A DNA stretch of 26,783 nucleotides from contig JH156236.1 of assembly GCA_000226015.1 (NCBI GenBank), positions 14,620 to 41,402 on the forward strand. The letters are read 5' to 3'. The notes under the pieces were generated by a model that saw nothing but the letters and a program-made list of their open reading frames with translations, was not told where the DNA came from and ran no database searches. Within the stretch, counting starts at the first letter, position 1, and every line of letters starts with the position of its first letter. The stretch is from Mnemiopsis leidyi. Taxonomy: Eukaryota > Ctenophora > Tentaculata > Lobata > Bolinopsidae. The translations under genes were made by a program, and so were the position numbers. This document shows, in pieces, positions 21,201 through 26,390 of this stretch.

Positions 21201-24200
21201 AAGTGTGGTCCAGGTAATGTACTTCTTGTTGGAGAACCAATCCTCTTTAGAAAGTGTTACATCCAGTAGCCGCAAAACTTGAATCTAGTTCTGTCGACTA
21301 TAAGCCCGTCCTTGACTGCTCGGTAAAATATTTTTTGTTAGACTGTTTCACAAATATATGAATATTTGATAAACTTCTGGACGGAGCAACCAACAACTCA
21401 CCACCCCCACTAGGATACTACTGTCCTGAAGATGACAAGATCTCCACGAAAGAACCCGAGAACTTCGAATGTCCGGCGGGCAGCAAGTGTCCGGAGGGTT
21501 CGCCCAACCACATTCTCTGTCCTATTGGGAAGTACAACAAGTTGACCACCCAGGCGGTCTGCCAGGACTGTCCGGCGGGCAAACAGTGTCTCAGTCTGGG
21601 TACTGTAGACCCGGAGGATTGTAGAGCGCACCATTACTGTCCAGGAGACGGTACTGCGCAGCCTGTTGTTTGTCCTGAGGGAACCTATAGTGAGTAAAGT
21701 ATGATACTATCTAGTTGATGGTATATTCAGCTGGTTTGTAGAATACTTAGTTCTGAATACTTTTATAAACTTATCCATAGTAGCTTAGGAATTAGATTTT
21801 GATATGTATTATTGTATGGCCAATTTACAGTGGTGTTATACTGCTTGAACGTTTTGAATGTCAAATTTTCAAGATTTATTCTCAAGATTTGAGATCAATA
21901 ATTCTGTGTTTTTAAGTAGCTCCTGTTAAACTTTCTATTATGGGTTTAATTTTGTAGCAGCTATAATACTAAGCTGTGCACGAGTAGGGTGGTTTAGTGT
22001 GCCGTATCTTAGTAAAAGTAAAAGTTCAGTTACCAAGGTAACCCTTAACCCCATCCTTAGATAACGCCTCAGTAACCCTTAACCCCACCCCCAGATAACG
22101 CCTCAGTAACTGGAATGAGAACTGCGGATGAGTGTGCGGCATGTATTGCCGGGAAATACTGTACAGCTGGGAAGATAATAGACGACTGTGCAGCTGGGTA
22201 CTGGTGCAGGTATTTCCCCCGAGACTGTTCCTTTAATTTTATTATAACTTTTGTGCTGCTATATTACAGGTCAGGTACTATTATCGTAAACATCTTGATC
22301 TTCCGCCTTATCATCAACCTCGTCATTAACTTCATCATCAGCCTCATCCTCAACCCCATCCTCAACCTCATCATAAACTTCAACATCGTCCCCATCATCA
22401 AATTGACCTGTAATCCTGACCTGTGTCCTGTAAGTCTGTAACTCACACACCATTACAGATCAGGCAGCAGTACCCCTACCCCTGAAGACGACACGCCCAT
22501 AGAGACGGGTATGCCGTGTCCCCTTGGTTACTACTGTCCTGAGGGAACTACTGAACCTCAAACCTGCGAGGTAAGCCTCCTTGAACCTACATATTGCAAA
22601 TAGTTAACCTTTTTATCTTACTTATAGAGAGCTGAATAGTTTTAAGGCTTTAATTTGGTTTAGTTGATTATTTTAAATCTAAGCTGCGTGAATACTCACG
22701 GTTTGTTGTTTTCCTACTGAATAATGCAATAATGGATATTGACTCCGAAATAAGTATAACGTTAGCTTTATTTATAATCACCATATCGTAAGTTTTGTGA
22801 GTCACTGTGTACACTGTTCAGGCGGGCCGTATAATCCGAAAGAGACGAGCTACCTCTGACAAGGACTGTGAGGAGTGCGAGGCTGGCTACATTTGTACAG
22901 CTGGAGATCCTCACCCTCAGGAGTGCATTCCTGGGTGGTAAGTAAATAAATAGATAATGTCAGCGTCATTACAATTAGTCCCTCAAAATATCTTATATAA
23001 ATTACAAATTTGTTATGAACTTTAGTAACAGGTTCAATGAAAAAGCGAGTGAAAAAGTTTTGAGACTATAGAGTCTGATACTGGTAAGATACTCTAGTTA
23101 CTCAGACACCATGGTGATATAAAAGCGAGATATGAACGATGTGTTAGAAAAATCTTCATGTGTTCTGACCTGTTGTCGCGAGGCGGCAGCCCCCGCGCGC
23201 GAAGCAAGAAAAATCTAGGAACGCCGCAACGCAAGGCAAGAAAAATCTAGGAACGCACTTGCGAGCATTAATAAGGCAGTAAGAAAACACGCTAAAATAG
23301 CGAGAAATAAGTGACCCTAATGTGACACAAATGCGACACTACAGATACATTACAGAGACACTACAGAGACACTACTACAGAGATACTAACAAGACACAAC
23401 AGAGACACAACGGAGACACAAACAAACACCCCTCTCTACTCAGGTATTGTACCGGTAAGGAGGATCCTGAACCCTGTCCTGTCGGTAAATTCCAGCCCGA
23501 TTTCAAACAAGTCAGCGACGCGGCGTGCAAGAACTGTTCGGCAGGATTCATGTGTTCTAGAAAAGGTCTTGCTATGCCGGATGTTCCCTGTCCTAAAGGT
23601 ACCTACCTCCGTATTAAATCCTATAAATTTTTCATCAGTTATAGATAACATTTTTTGGGAGAGGAACATTGAACAAATCGGTTTTTTACCCTTTTCCAAA
23701 AACACCTTTCTCTATTTAAATACCAAAGTACTATAGCATGGGTTAACGCAAAGATTTTGCGAAGCTCCAATGCATAAAAATTAAATCACACCTAAGATAT
23801 ATGTTAATCACCTGTTTGTACCAGGTTTCTACTGCCCGGAGGGAGCAAACAAAGCGACACAATGTCCCAAAGGGACGTTTAACGACGACTACATGAAGGG
23901 GACTGAGGAGGATTGTTCACCATGTCCTGCCGGATATTATTGTCCTGACGTTCCTTGTGATGCATCTAAGGGCTGCGAGTAAGTTTCATAATCTGCCATC
24001 GTTAACATGGCAACGTAACCATGGTAACTTTAAACTTATAACTAGTTTTTGTATATTTTACCCTACTCTCAGATTCCTTGGTTTACTTAAGGAAAATGGG
24101 CTGTCAAAAAGGTGGGCCCAGCCCATTCTCGTGTAAAGTCAATATGTTATAGCAGTTAGTCGAACCAGTTTGTTCGTCGGTTTGTCTGTCAGTATATCTG

Positions 24201-26242
24201 TCAGAATATTTGTCAGTATGTATGTCAGTATATCTGTCAGTATATATGTCGGTTTGCATGTCTGCTTTACCGAAGTAACCCTCCAGAGTGACAACCCTGC
24301 TTTGCACGGAGAGTGAGATGAGTGTAAACTTCACCTGTAACGAAGACAGAAGTAATTGTTCCTTCCCCGCTGTGTCCTGTACCAGGGATAACGTGACGTT
24401 GGACATGCCTTGTGACACCGAGGTTCGTTCAGTATACCTCACATCTTCTCTTCTTCTTCTCGTGCCTTTCTTTTTTGTTGGAAAACAATCGATTCCAATT
24501 TGGAAATTAAGATAAAACCAAAATTACAGTGATTTCATCTGAACTTTCCTGTCAGAGCAATAAATTTCACCAAATATTTATTAATCCAAAATAGCGATAA
24601 GAAGGGTTTTCGAAATGGTATATCAGATTCCCGTATATTTATTACTCCTCGACACGCCTACATGGTATTGTCTCCCAGGACGAAGGAAACGAACAAGTTT
24701 GTCCTAGAGTGTCCGCTAACAAAGAACCCTGTGTTAATGGCCAGTACTGTCCGGAAAAGTCGACCGAACCAAGGAAGTGTGGAGAAAATTACTACTGTCC
24801 CAATGCTAGTGAGGAGATACTGTGTCCGCTGGGAAAAGTCTGCAATGGTACCGAGGTGAGATATCTGCTGGATAAGCAGAAAAAGATGAATTTATATCTC
24901 CCTTCCTGATTTATTAATTACGTTTCAATTTAACGTTTCAATTTAGTCCTCTCAATTTACGATGATCGCCCAACTTCGCTATCTTGCTTGATATTTGTCT
25001 TCTATTCGTTCAATTCAAGTAGAACCTTAAGCTCAAATTGACCTAAAAAACTGAACTTGTCCTGAAAAACTGATCTTGTTCTGCAAACGTCAAATTGTTC
25101 TGCGAGATATTTACTGAATTCGCAGAGACGCAAAGTAGCTTGATGTTTGTTTGCTATTCGGTCAATTTTAAAAATTAGAAAAACGCTAAGCTCAAATCGC
25201 CCTGAAAGACTGAACTTTTTCGGCCTACCTCAAATTGTAAAACCTGACCTTGCTGAAAACAACCCTGTTCTCCAGACGTACTACGACTGCCTGGAGTACA
25301 ACTACTGCCCGGTAAACCAAACTAGCGGTAAAACTAAGAACAAGAAATGTCCGGCGGGCAGGGAGTACTACTGTAACAGGGAACTGAACGGGGACTGTCA
25401 GACATCTCTAGAAGACACTTGCAAGTATTGTGATCCTGGTTTCTATAGAGACGAGGAAATGGCTAAAGACGCTGCCTCTCCTTGTTTGGTGAGGAGCTAC
25501 TGTTTTCAGGGATTTAAGTATAATGATTGAAATTATTTACATCAGTGACTTTTTTGTATATATACAAAATATTTGGGTAAATTTAAAGATTTTGAGTCTA
25601 AGTATGAAAAGTTAGTCGATCTATAAAAACACAAGTTCGTGATTTAAAAGAGAATTTACTTGAGCAAATAAGCAGTAAATATCTGATATTTATTAAGAGA
25701 ATATGCTTTAGCAAATAAGCAGTAAATATCTGATATTTACACCACCCCAGCCCTGTAAAGCCGGGATTGTTTGTCCTCTGGGTTCCAAATACAGCTATGT
25801 ACCTGAGATTGACGTCGATGGGGGAAAAGAAAACAGCACTGTCGGCATTCCAAAGATTTGTCCTTCAGGTTTTTTATCAATATTATTCGGAACCGCGAGA
25901 CCTTCTTAACCAAGCCCTTATCAATTAAGTCGTGAAGAAATGTCGCTTGTCACCCTCAACCTGTATATTCTATACTGTGTCATGGTTCTTGTTGTTATCC
26001 CCTTCACTTTACGATGAGACTAAAAATCTATCCGCTCAAAATAATCTCATCATCAACACCCCGCCCAGGTTTCTACTGTCCTGAACAGTGTGGAAAAGAA
26101 CGACCCTGTCCCAAAGGAACTCACAACAATAACGAAGGATCCCCTAGTGTAGACAGTTGTCTACCCTGCGAGGAGAACAAGTATAACCCGTTCGAGGGCA
26201 GCACCAAATGTTACACATGTGGGGCTGACGCTTACACCCTAG
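115..26242 (+). CDS. Giant cysteine-rich extracellular protein with GCC2/GCC3 (ephrin-receptor-like) repeats, 45 exons, partial at both ends
   Basis: Exons: 115-252, 455-627, 852-1008, 1210-1341, 1663-1815, 2397-2477, 2657-2737, 3125-3260, 11715-11821, 12228-12313, 12436-12515, 12710-12833, 12941-13058, 13293-13496, 13714-13815, 14121-14372, 14629-14726, 14847-14945, 15122-15183, 15347-15458, 15674-15773, 15932-16065, 16261-16474, 16691-16870, 17036-17111, 17388-17509, 18292-18482, 18774-18963, 19232-19393, 19588-19758, 19875-20049, 20379-20524, 20851-21010, 21113-21213, 21414-21689, 22095-22209, 22459-22570, 22822-22937, 23444-23598, 23825-23978, 24287-24422, 24679-24855, 25276-25488, 25751-25868, 26069-26242. 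Every junction is GT-AG and phase-matched, giving 2,120 codons without a stop. The protein is tandem modules of the form CPAGTY-x(8-14)-C-x2-C-x-PG-x-YC-x-EG, the disulfide-rich pattern of GCC2/GCC3 domains. I infer a secreted or cell-surface protein; neither end is in the window. Its molecular role is unknown to me. Confidence 0.85.
257..350. repeat. 19-bp minisatellite carrying TGACGTCA (CRE) octamers
   Basis: TGACGTCA occurs at 261, 280, 299 and 337, with TAACGTCA at 318, an exact 19-bp spacing. The array starts within a few bases of the donor of intron 1 (253-254). The octamer is the consensus CREB/ATF site, but function here is untested. Confidence 0.9.
767..843. repeat. 11-bp minisatellite with CACGTG/ACGTG cores in intron 2
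   Basis: Seven 11-bp units of the form CACGTGTACAT begin at 767, 778, 789, 800, 811, 822 and 833. Three units have CACGTG; the others vary. The array ends in the pyrimidine tract of the exon 3 acceptor (850-851). Confidence 0.85.
1342..1662 (+). other. Intron 4, no gene
   Basis: AT-rich intron. From about 1527 to 1618 it holds a degenerate ACTA/CTATA-rich stretch; nothing else is recognisable. Confidence 0.6.
1928..2160. mobile_element. MITE-like element with about 42-bp terminal inverted repeats and TA duplication
   Basis: Within intron 5, 1930-1971 and 2117-2158 are inverted copies with a few mismatches; the inner 28 bases (1944-1971 against 2117-2144) differ at one position. The outer ends read TA|GCAGA and TCTGC|TA, so a TA dinucleotide flanks both sides as in Tc1/mariner-type insertions. 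The 229-bp element has no coding capacity, which suggests a non-autonomous copy. Confidence 0.75.
2738..3124 (+). other. Intron 7, no gene
   Basis: AT-rich sequence between exons 7 and 8. An open frame runs across its 3' part into exon 8 but its upstream portion has no cysteine-module character. A second possible acceptor (AAATAG) lies at 3014-3019; the CCGCAG at 3124 gives the better module spacing. Confidence 0.55.
3466..4281 (-). CDS. TIR-A: intronless TIR-domain protein with Pro/Ala-rich linker and conserved C-terminal motif
   Basis: This is a 271-residue single-exon protein. Residues about 8-165 form a TIR fold: DVFLTHDWGTD opening strand, the WFDSDRMTGDI loop near 45-55, VLVFVTKRY near 69-77 and NCKLEFKYA at 89-97. 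E93 lies in the C-x2-E position that holds the catalytic glutamate of NAD-cleaving TIRs such as SARM1, so enzymatic activity is possible. Residues about 183-243 are a Pro/Ala-rich linker built from a 10-residue repeat (AAAPVPAPPP). The tail (about 245-271) carries TVLSIPRISKGRIKGGY, matched in TIR-C. Its two paralogues have an intron after the equivalent of residue 119, and TIR-A has none, so it may be a retrocopy or have lost the intron. It lies antisense inside intron 8 of the giant gene. No signal peptide or membrane segment is seen; I expect a cytosolic protein. Confidence 0.85.
   Translation of the reverse strand: MAVVPDDITDVFLTHDWGTDELGRNNHERVSAVNDALKQLGYKTWFDSDRMTGDIVDKMCDGIDKTKLVLVFVTKRYAEKIQSGSDIDNCKLEFKYAMRRKGTGNMVPIIMEERMKDPGAWSGPVGMALGGVLAVRMYSDYGDVALFRRGMSEVKQEIDTRLRQLGAAVPSNPVSNIGIPAQASPPVATPAPAPPPAAAPVPAPPPAAAPVPAPPSAAAPVPAPPPVATPAPPHVAAPAPAPTPESKTVLSIPRISKGRIKGGYKVKFKRH
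3554..3729 (-). repeat. 30-bp coding minisatellite in TIR-A
   Basis: Tandem 30-bp units, three almost perfect and others degenerate, encode the 10-residue Pro/Ala repeat of the TIR-A linker. The period is a multiple of three, so copy-number change keeps frame. Confidence 0.9.
4282..4982. other. Spacer between TIR-A and TIR-B
   Basis: About 700 bp upstream of TIR-A and downstream of TIR-B. I see no credible coding exon, RNA gene or clear polyadenylation hexamer. It must contain the TIR-A promoter and the TIR-B 3' end, but I cannot place them. Confidence 0.6.
4983..8105 (-). CDS. TIR-B: NERD-like nuclease - SF1 helicase - TIR fusion protein
   Basis: Exons 8105-8075, 7912-5237 and 5119-4983 join in phase 1 to give 947 residues. 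The 31-nt first exon supplies the initiator (MSDARVGQKT); the next in-frame ATG is at 7823. Residues about 70-180 resemble a NERD nuclease domain (EAEVKVYRAF, GECDLLVI at 123-130, IIEVSDV at 137-143), but the usual E-x-K lysine is S141. SF1 helicase motifs follow: Walker A GPAGSGKT at 345-352, FIDDEQ with the DEXQ box at 480-483, LEENFRN at 554-560 and YLAISRGR at 690-697. After an acidic/His-rich linker the TIR domain runs from about 793 to the end, with E877 as candidate catalytic residue. Exon 3 encodes GDWRGPVGMTLGG onward and stops after KRLS, so the Pro/Ala linker and tail motif of the paralogues are absent. I infer a cytosolic or nuclear nucleic-acid sensor or effector. Confidence 0.82.
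8106..8916. other. Spacer between TIR-B and TIR-C
   Basis: About 810 bp of AT-rich sequence between the TIR-B start and the TIR-C stop. No further exon with TIR, helicase or nuclease similarity is evident. A small open stretch on the minus strand near 8076-8140 (ETVCLKETKIERF in another frame) is out of phase with TIR-B exon 2. Confidence 0.55.
8917..9888 (-). CDS. TIR-C: two-exon TIR-domain protein with Pro-rich linker and conserved C-terminal motif
   Basis: Exons 9888-9519 and 9368-8917 join in phase 1 (donor GTAAGT, acceptor CTCCCAG) to give 273 residues. The TIR domain spans about 14-170: DVFLSHDWGTDEQG, WFDSDRMTGDI at 50-60, VLVFVTQKY and KKLEFKYAMRR with E98 at the candidate catalytic position. 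The junction reads MKNSG-DWKGPIGLTLGG, matching the uninterrupted TIR-A and exon 3 of TIR-B. Residues about 175-240 are rich in Pro, Ala, Ser and Gln. The tail TILTIPRICNGKITGAY matches that of TIR-A. The TIR core is nearly identical in DNA to that of TIR-B (9600-9844 against 5319-5563). It is the first of three same-strand TIR genes, 811 bp upstream of the TIR-B start. Confidence 0.85.
9889..10657. other. Region upstream of TIR-C, no gene
   Basis: AT-rich sequence with no supported coding region. It should include the TIR-C promoter. The one clear structure is the hairpin at 10516-10555. Confidence 0.6.
10516..10555. repeat. Perfect hairpin with 17-bp arms
   Basis: TGACTAGTAATTCTCTC at 10516-10532 is the exact reverse complement of 10539-10555, with a 6-base loop. 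It may be a small foldback element or transposon remnant; nothing around it settles this. Confidence 0.85.
10658..10840. repeat. Left copy of direct repeat flanking the assembly gap
   Basis: From TGAGATCATCACAGTAGAG to GCTTTATGAA this matches 10916-11104 with only scattered differences. The copies sit on either side of a 10-N gap, so they could be a real duplication or two alleles placed in tandem by the assembler. Confidence 0.85.
10906..10915. other. Assembly gap of 10 N
   Basis: Ten undetermined bases between two copies of a direct repeat. The count may be a placeholder and not a measured length. Confidence 0.98.
10916..11104. repeat. Right copy of direct repeat flanking the assembly gap
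   Basis: Counterpart of 10658-10840, starting immediately after the gap. Small insertions and substitutions separate the two copies. Confidence 0.85.
11071..11146. repeat. Perfect 36-bp palindrome with 4-base loop
   Basis: 11071-11106 and 11111-11146 are exact reverse complements around TGTA. Such a structure can form a cruciform, and it can also be produced by a foldback artefact during library construction or assembly. Confidence 0.9.
11397..11714 (+). repeat. 45/46-bp minisatellite of repeated splice acceptors ending at exon 9
   Basis: Each unit is C-rich and contains CTTTGCAG; possible exon starts after AG fall at 11419, 11465, 11511, 11556, 11601, 11669 and 11715. The last is the exon 9 start. 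One frame stays open through the array into exon 9, so the acceptors at 11511, 11556 and 11601 would also be in frame. Confidence 0.88.
11715..13058 (+). CDS. Exons 9-13 of the giant Cys-rich gene
   Basis: Exon 9 opens in phase 2 after the last of seven repeated TTTGCAG acceptors and reads YCPSRGLSECEDNVCSAGYQC-type sequence. Exons 10 to 13 continue with KGYWCPGDKDPVPCSAGTY, CLPCTAGHFCP, KYFCVEGQ and CKPCEAGFYCDN modules. Phases run 2-1, 1-0, 0-2, 2-0, 0-1, so the splice chain is strongly constrained. The phase-2 match across the giant intron argues that the two halves belong to one transcript. Confidence 0.82.
11822..12227 (+). other. Intron 9, no gene
   Basis: AT-rich intron with a clear TTGTTTTTCAG acceptor. 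I see no repeat or coding feature in it. Confidence 0.6.
12876..12889 (+). promoter_or_regulatory. X-box-like (RFX) motif in intron 12
   Basis: GTCACCATGGTAAC fits the RFX consensus GTNRCC-N(0-3)-RGYAAC with a two-base spacer. It is one of six exact matches in introns of this gene. Confidence 0.5.
13293..16065 (+). CDS. Exons 14-22 of the giant Cys-rich gene
   Basis: Nine exons of 62-252 nt carry repeated CSRGTYGRTTG, CPTGHYCQEGTENPTPC, CPAGYFCNETG, CSAGHFCPEGTSSEVPCPVGTF and CPGNNTHE-type units. Exon 16 (14121-14372) holds about two full modules. Exon 19 (15122-15183) is the shortest at 62 nt and ends in phase 2 at TAC AA, finished by the G of exon 20. Intron 20 (15459-15673) begins with a 23-bp minisatellite whose unit boundary is the splice donor itself. 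Confidence 0.82.
13816..14120 (+). other. Intron 15, no gene
   Basis: AT-rich intron ending in CTTCCTCCAG. A short degenerate repeat of TAATTACT/AAATTTGATAAT type occurs near 13860-13930; nothing else is seen. Confidence 0.55.
15459..15573 (+). repeat. 23-bp minisatellite starting exactly at the intron 20 donor
   Basis: Five 23-bp units begin at 15459, 15482, 15505, 15528 and 15551; most read GTACGTG at their start. The first unit starts at the donor GT of exon 20, so the array duplicates the 5' splice site. Confidence 0.92.
16261..18482 (+). CDS. Exons 23-27 of the giant Cys-rich gene
   Basis: Exon 23 (16261-16474) carries CTECPEGYYC, CPAGYYCPAGTKYSAEHPC and CPSGKYCEKPG. Exon 24 carries CSPGFYCVEGSSKSK and CDPGYFCPEGSSF. 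Exons 25 and 26 are joined in phase 2 at GTW-C and read CTAGYYCTARSTS and CPAGTFSPAE. Exon 27 carries CTAGYYCPTGEV and CPSGYYQDEEKAGIC. Introns 23 and 26 are filled largely by tandem repeats. Confidence 0.82.
16551..16676. repeat. 45-bp minisatellite, three copies, in intron 23
   Basis: Units starting TAGTTTAGACTT begin at 16551, 16596 and 16641 with an exact 45-bp period. The third copy runs to within about 15 bases of the exon 24 acceptor. Confidence 0.92.
17510..18016 (+). repeat. About 23-bp minisatellite filling the 5' part of intron 26 from the donor
   Basis: About twenty units of CTAGG-TTGTCTGTTT-TAGGG type run from the donor of exon 26 (GTATCTGCTTCTAGGG) to about 18016. The first units repeat GTATCTG/GTGTCTG, so the array again starts at the 5' splice site. 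Confidence 0.92.
18110..18245. repeat. 27/28-bp minisatellite in the 3' half of intron 26
   Basis: Five units of AAACCGGTGCTGTGATATT type, spaced 27-28 bp, with alternating CTTCTATAG and CCTATAT fillers. It is unrelated to the array at 17510-18016. Confidence 0.88.
18738..18750. repeat. Poly-C run in intron 27
   Basis: Thirteen C in a row within a C-rich tract before the exon 28 acceptor. Length is likely to be unreliable in the assembly. Confidence 0.9.
18774..21010 (+). CDS. Exons 28-33 of the giant Cys-rich gene
   Basis: Modules include CPEGSYCDILETYPLDQ, CPKGTFNDQTGQTNLTDC, CSPGFYCPAGS, CPAGKYCPDSP, CPVGHFCKCQGGC, CKPCTPGFYCPHRTM and CPAGTYSNETELTESSQC. For exon 31 I set the donor at 20050 (GG|GTGGGT), not the GT at 20054, because only the first is in phase 2 and gives TEG-HYCVEG at the junction with exon 32. 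Exon 33 ends at 21010 (donor GTACGT, phase 2), which restores frame into exon 34. Confidence 0.82.
19210..19223. repeat. Poly-C acceptor tract before exon 29
   Basis: Fourteen C in a row, then TCCCCCAG. It serves as the pyrimidine tract of the exon 29 acceptor. Confidence 0.9.
20050..20378 (+). other. Intron 31, no gene
   Basis: 329-bp intron with a GTGGGT donor and a TCTCTTCAG acceptor. No repeat or coding feature is apparent. Confidence 0.6.
20634..20845 (+). repeat. Degenerate GTAAC/CAAC-rich repeat with three X-box-like motifs, intron 32
   Basis: Degenerate units of GTAACNNNAGCAAC type fill much of the intron and run up to the acceptor of exon 33. Exact RFX-consensus matches lie at 20634-20647, 20739-20752 and 20800-20813, each with a two-base spacer. 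Confidence 0.7.
21113..23598 (+). CDS. Exons 34-39 of the giant Cys-rich gene
   Basis: Exon 35 (21414-21689, 276 nt) is the longest in the window and holds several CPAG-CPEG-CPIG units. Exon 36 must start at 22095: a duplicated acceptor 34 bp upstream leads to an early stop. Exon 38 contains RKRR followed by A, a match to the furin consensus R-X-K/R-R, at the start of a module. Exon 39 reads CPVGKFQPDFKQVSDAAC and CSAGFMCSRKG. Confidence 0.8.
21690..22094 (+). other. Intron 35, with a duplicated acceptor
   Basis: AT-rich intron with an X-box-like motif at 22029-22042 (GTTACCAAGGTAAC). A 34-bp tandem duplication (22039-22072 and 22073-22106) repeats the acceptor and the first 12 bases of exon 36. 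Confidence 0.75.
22270..22458. repeat. ATC/CTC-AAC degenerate microsatellite in intron 36
   Basis: Units of the CATCNTCAAC type run from about 22300 to 22400. The region is bracketed by two similar acceptors, ATTACAGGTCAGG at 22263 and ATTACAGATCAGG at 22452. Only the second gives an open frame into exon 37. Confidence 0.75.
22938..23443 (+). other. Intron 38, with two tandem repeats
   Basis: A 21-bp sequence (GCAAGAAAAATCTAGGAACGC) occurs at 23204-23224 and 23236-23256. From about 23319 to 23430 an ACAGAGACACT-type degenerate repeat leads up to the exon 39 acceptor. Confidence 0.75.
23825..26242 (+). CDS. Exons 40-45 of the giant Cys-rich gene
   Basis: Exon 40 has a typical FYCPEGANKATQCPKGTF unit. 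Exon 41 (24287-24422) departs from the repeat: it lacks CPxG and has three N-glycosylation sequons (NFT, NCS, NVT). Exon 43 uses the donor at 25489 because it is phase 0 and gives SPCL-PCKAG with exon 44; reading through reaches a stop at 25528-25530. Exon 45 ends at a modest donor (G|GTTAGC). If that donor is not used, the gene would stop at TAG 26245-26247, leaving no membrane anchor in this window. Confidence 0.75.
23979..24286 (+). other. Intron 40, with X-box-like motif and TGTCAGTATATC repeat
   Basis: GTAACCATGGTAAC at 24015-24028 is an exact RFX-type match, preceded directly by a one-mismatch version at 24001-24014. About 24166-24262 is a 12-bp-class repeat of TGTCAGTATATC, ending about 25 bases before the acceptor. 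Confidence 0.75.
24856..25275 (+). other. Intron 42, with a degenerate duplication
   Basis: Sequence around 24983-25060 (CTTGATATTTGTCTTCTATT, CTCAAATTGACCT) recurs in diverged form at 25138-25220. No coding feature is seen. Confidence 0.55.
25663..25739. repeat. 30-bp exact duplication in intron 43
   Basis: 25663-25692 and 25710-25739 are identical over 30 bases, a 47-bp period. The second copy ends about 10 bases before the exon 44 acceptor AG. Confidence 0.9.
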
Positions 26243-26390
26243 GTTAGCTTGTTATTAACGATCGGGTGTTATCAAAATAACCGCTCAGCTATAACGTGAG
26301 GTAGTAACGGTTGCTATGCGACCTGGCTACCAACGAAACCTCTGTCCTATGTTATGTGTCGAACTATTCCCAAATTTCCCTCTTATAAAC

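Noticed and set aside
25489..25530. Read-through of exon 43 to YCFQGFKYND and stop
   Set aside because: The donor at 25489 joins in phase 0 to exon 44 and gives a normal CLPCKAG spacing.
115..26242. Several independent Cys-rich genes instead of one
   Set aside because: No start or stop context interrupts the exon chain and all 44 junctions keep phase; still untested without transcripts.
26243..26247. C-terminus of the giant protein at TAG 26245-26247
   Set aside because: Possible but less likely: the G|GT donor fits the phase-1 pattern of most exons and the repeat is not concluded. It stays open because the donor is weak.
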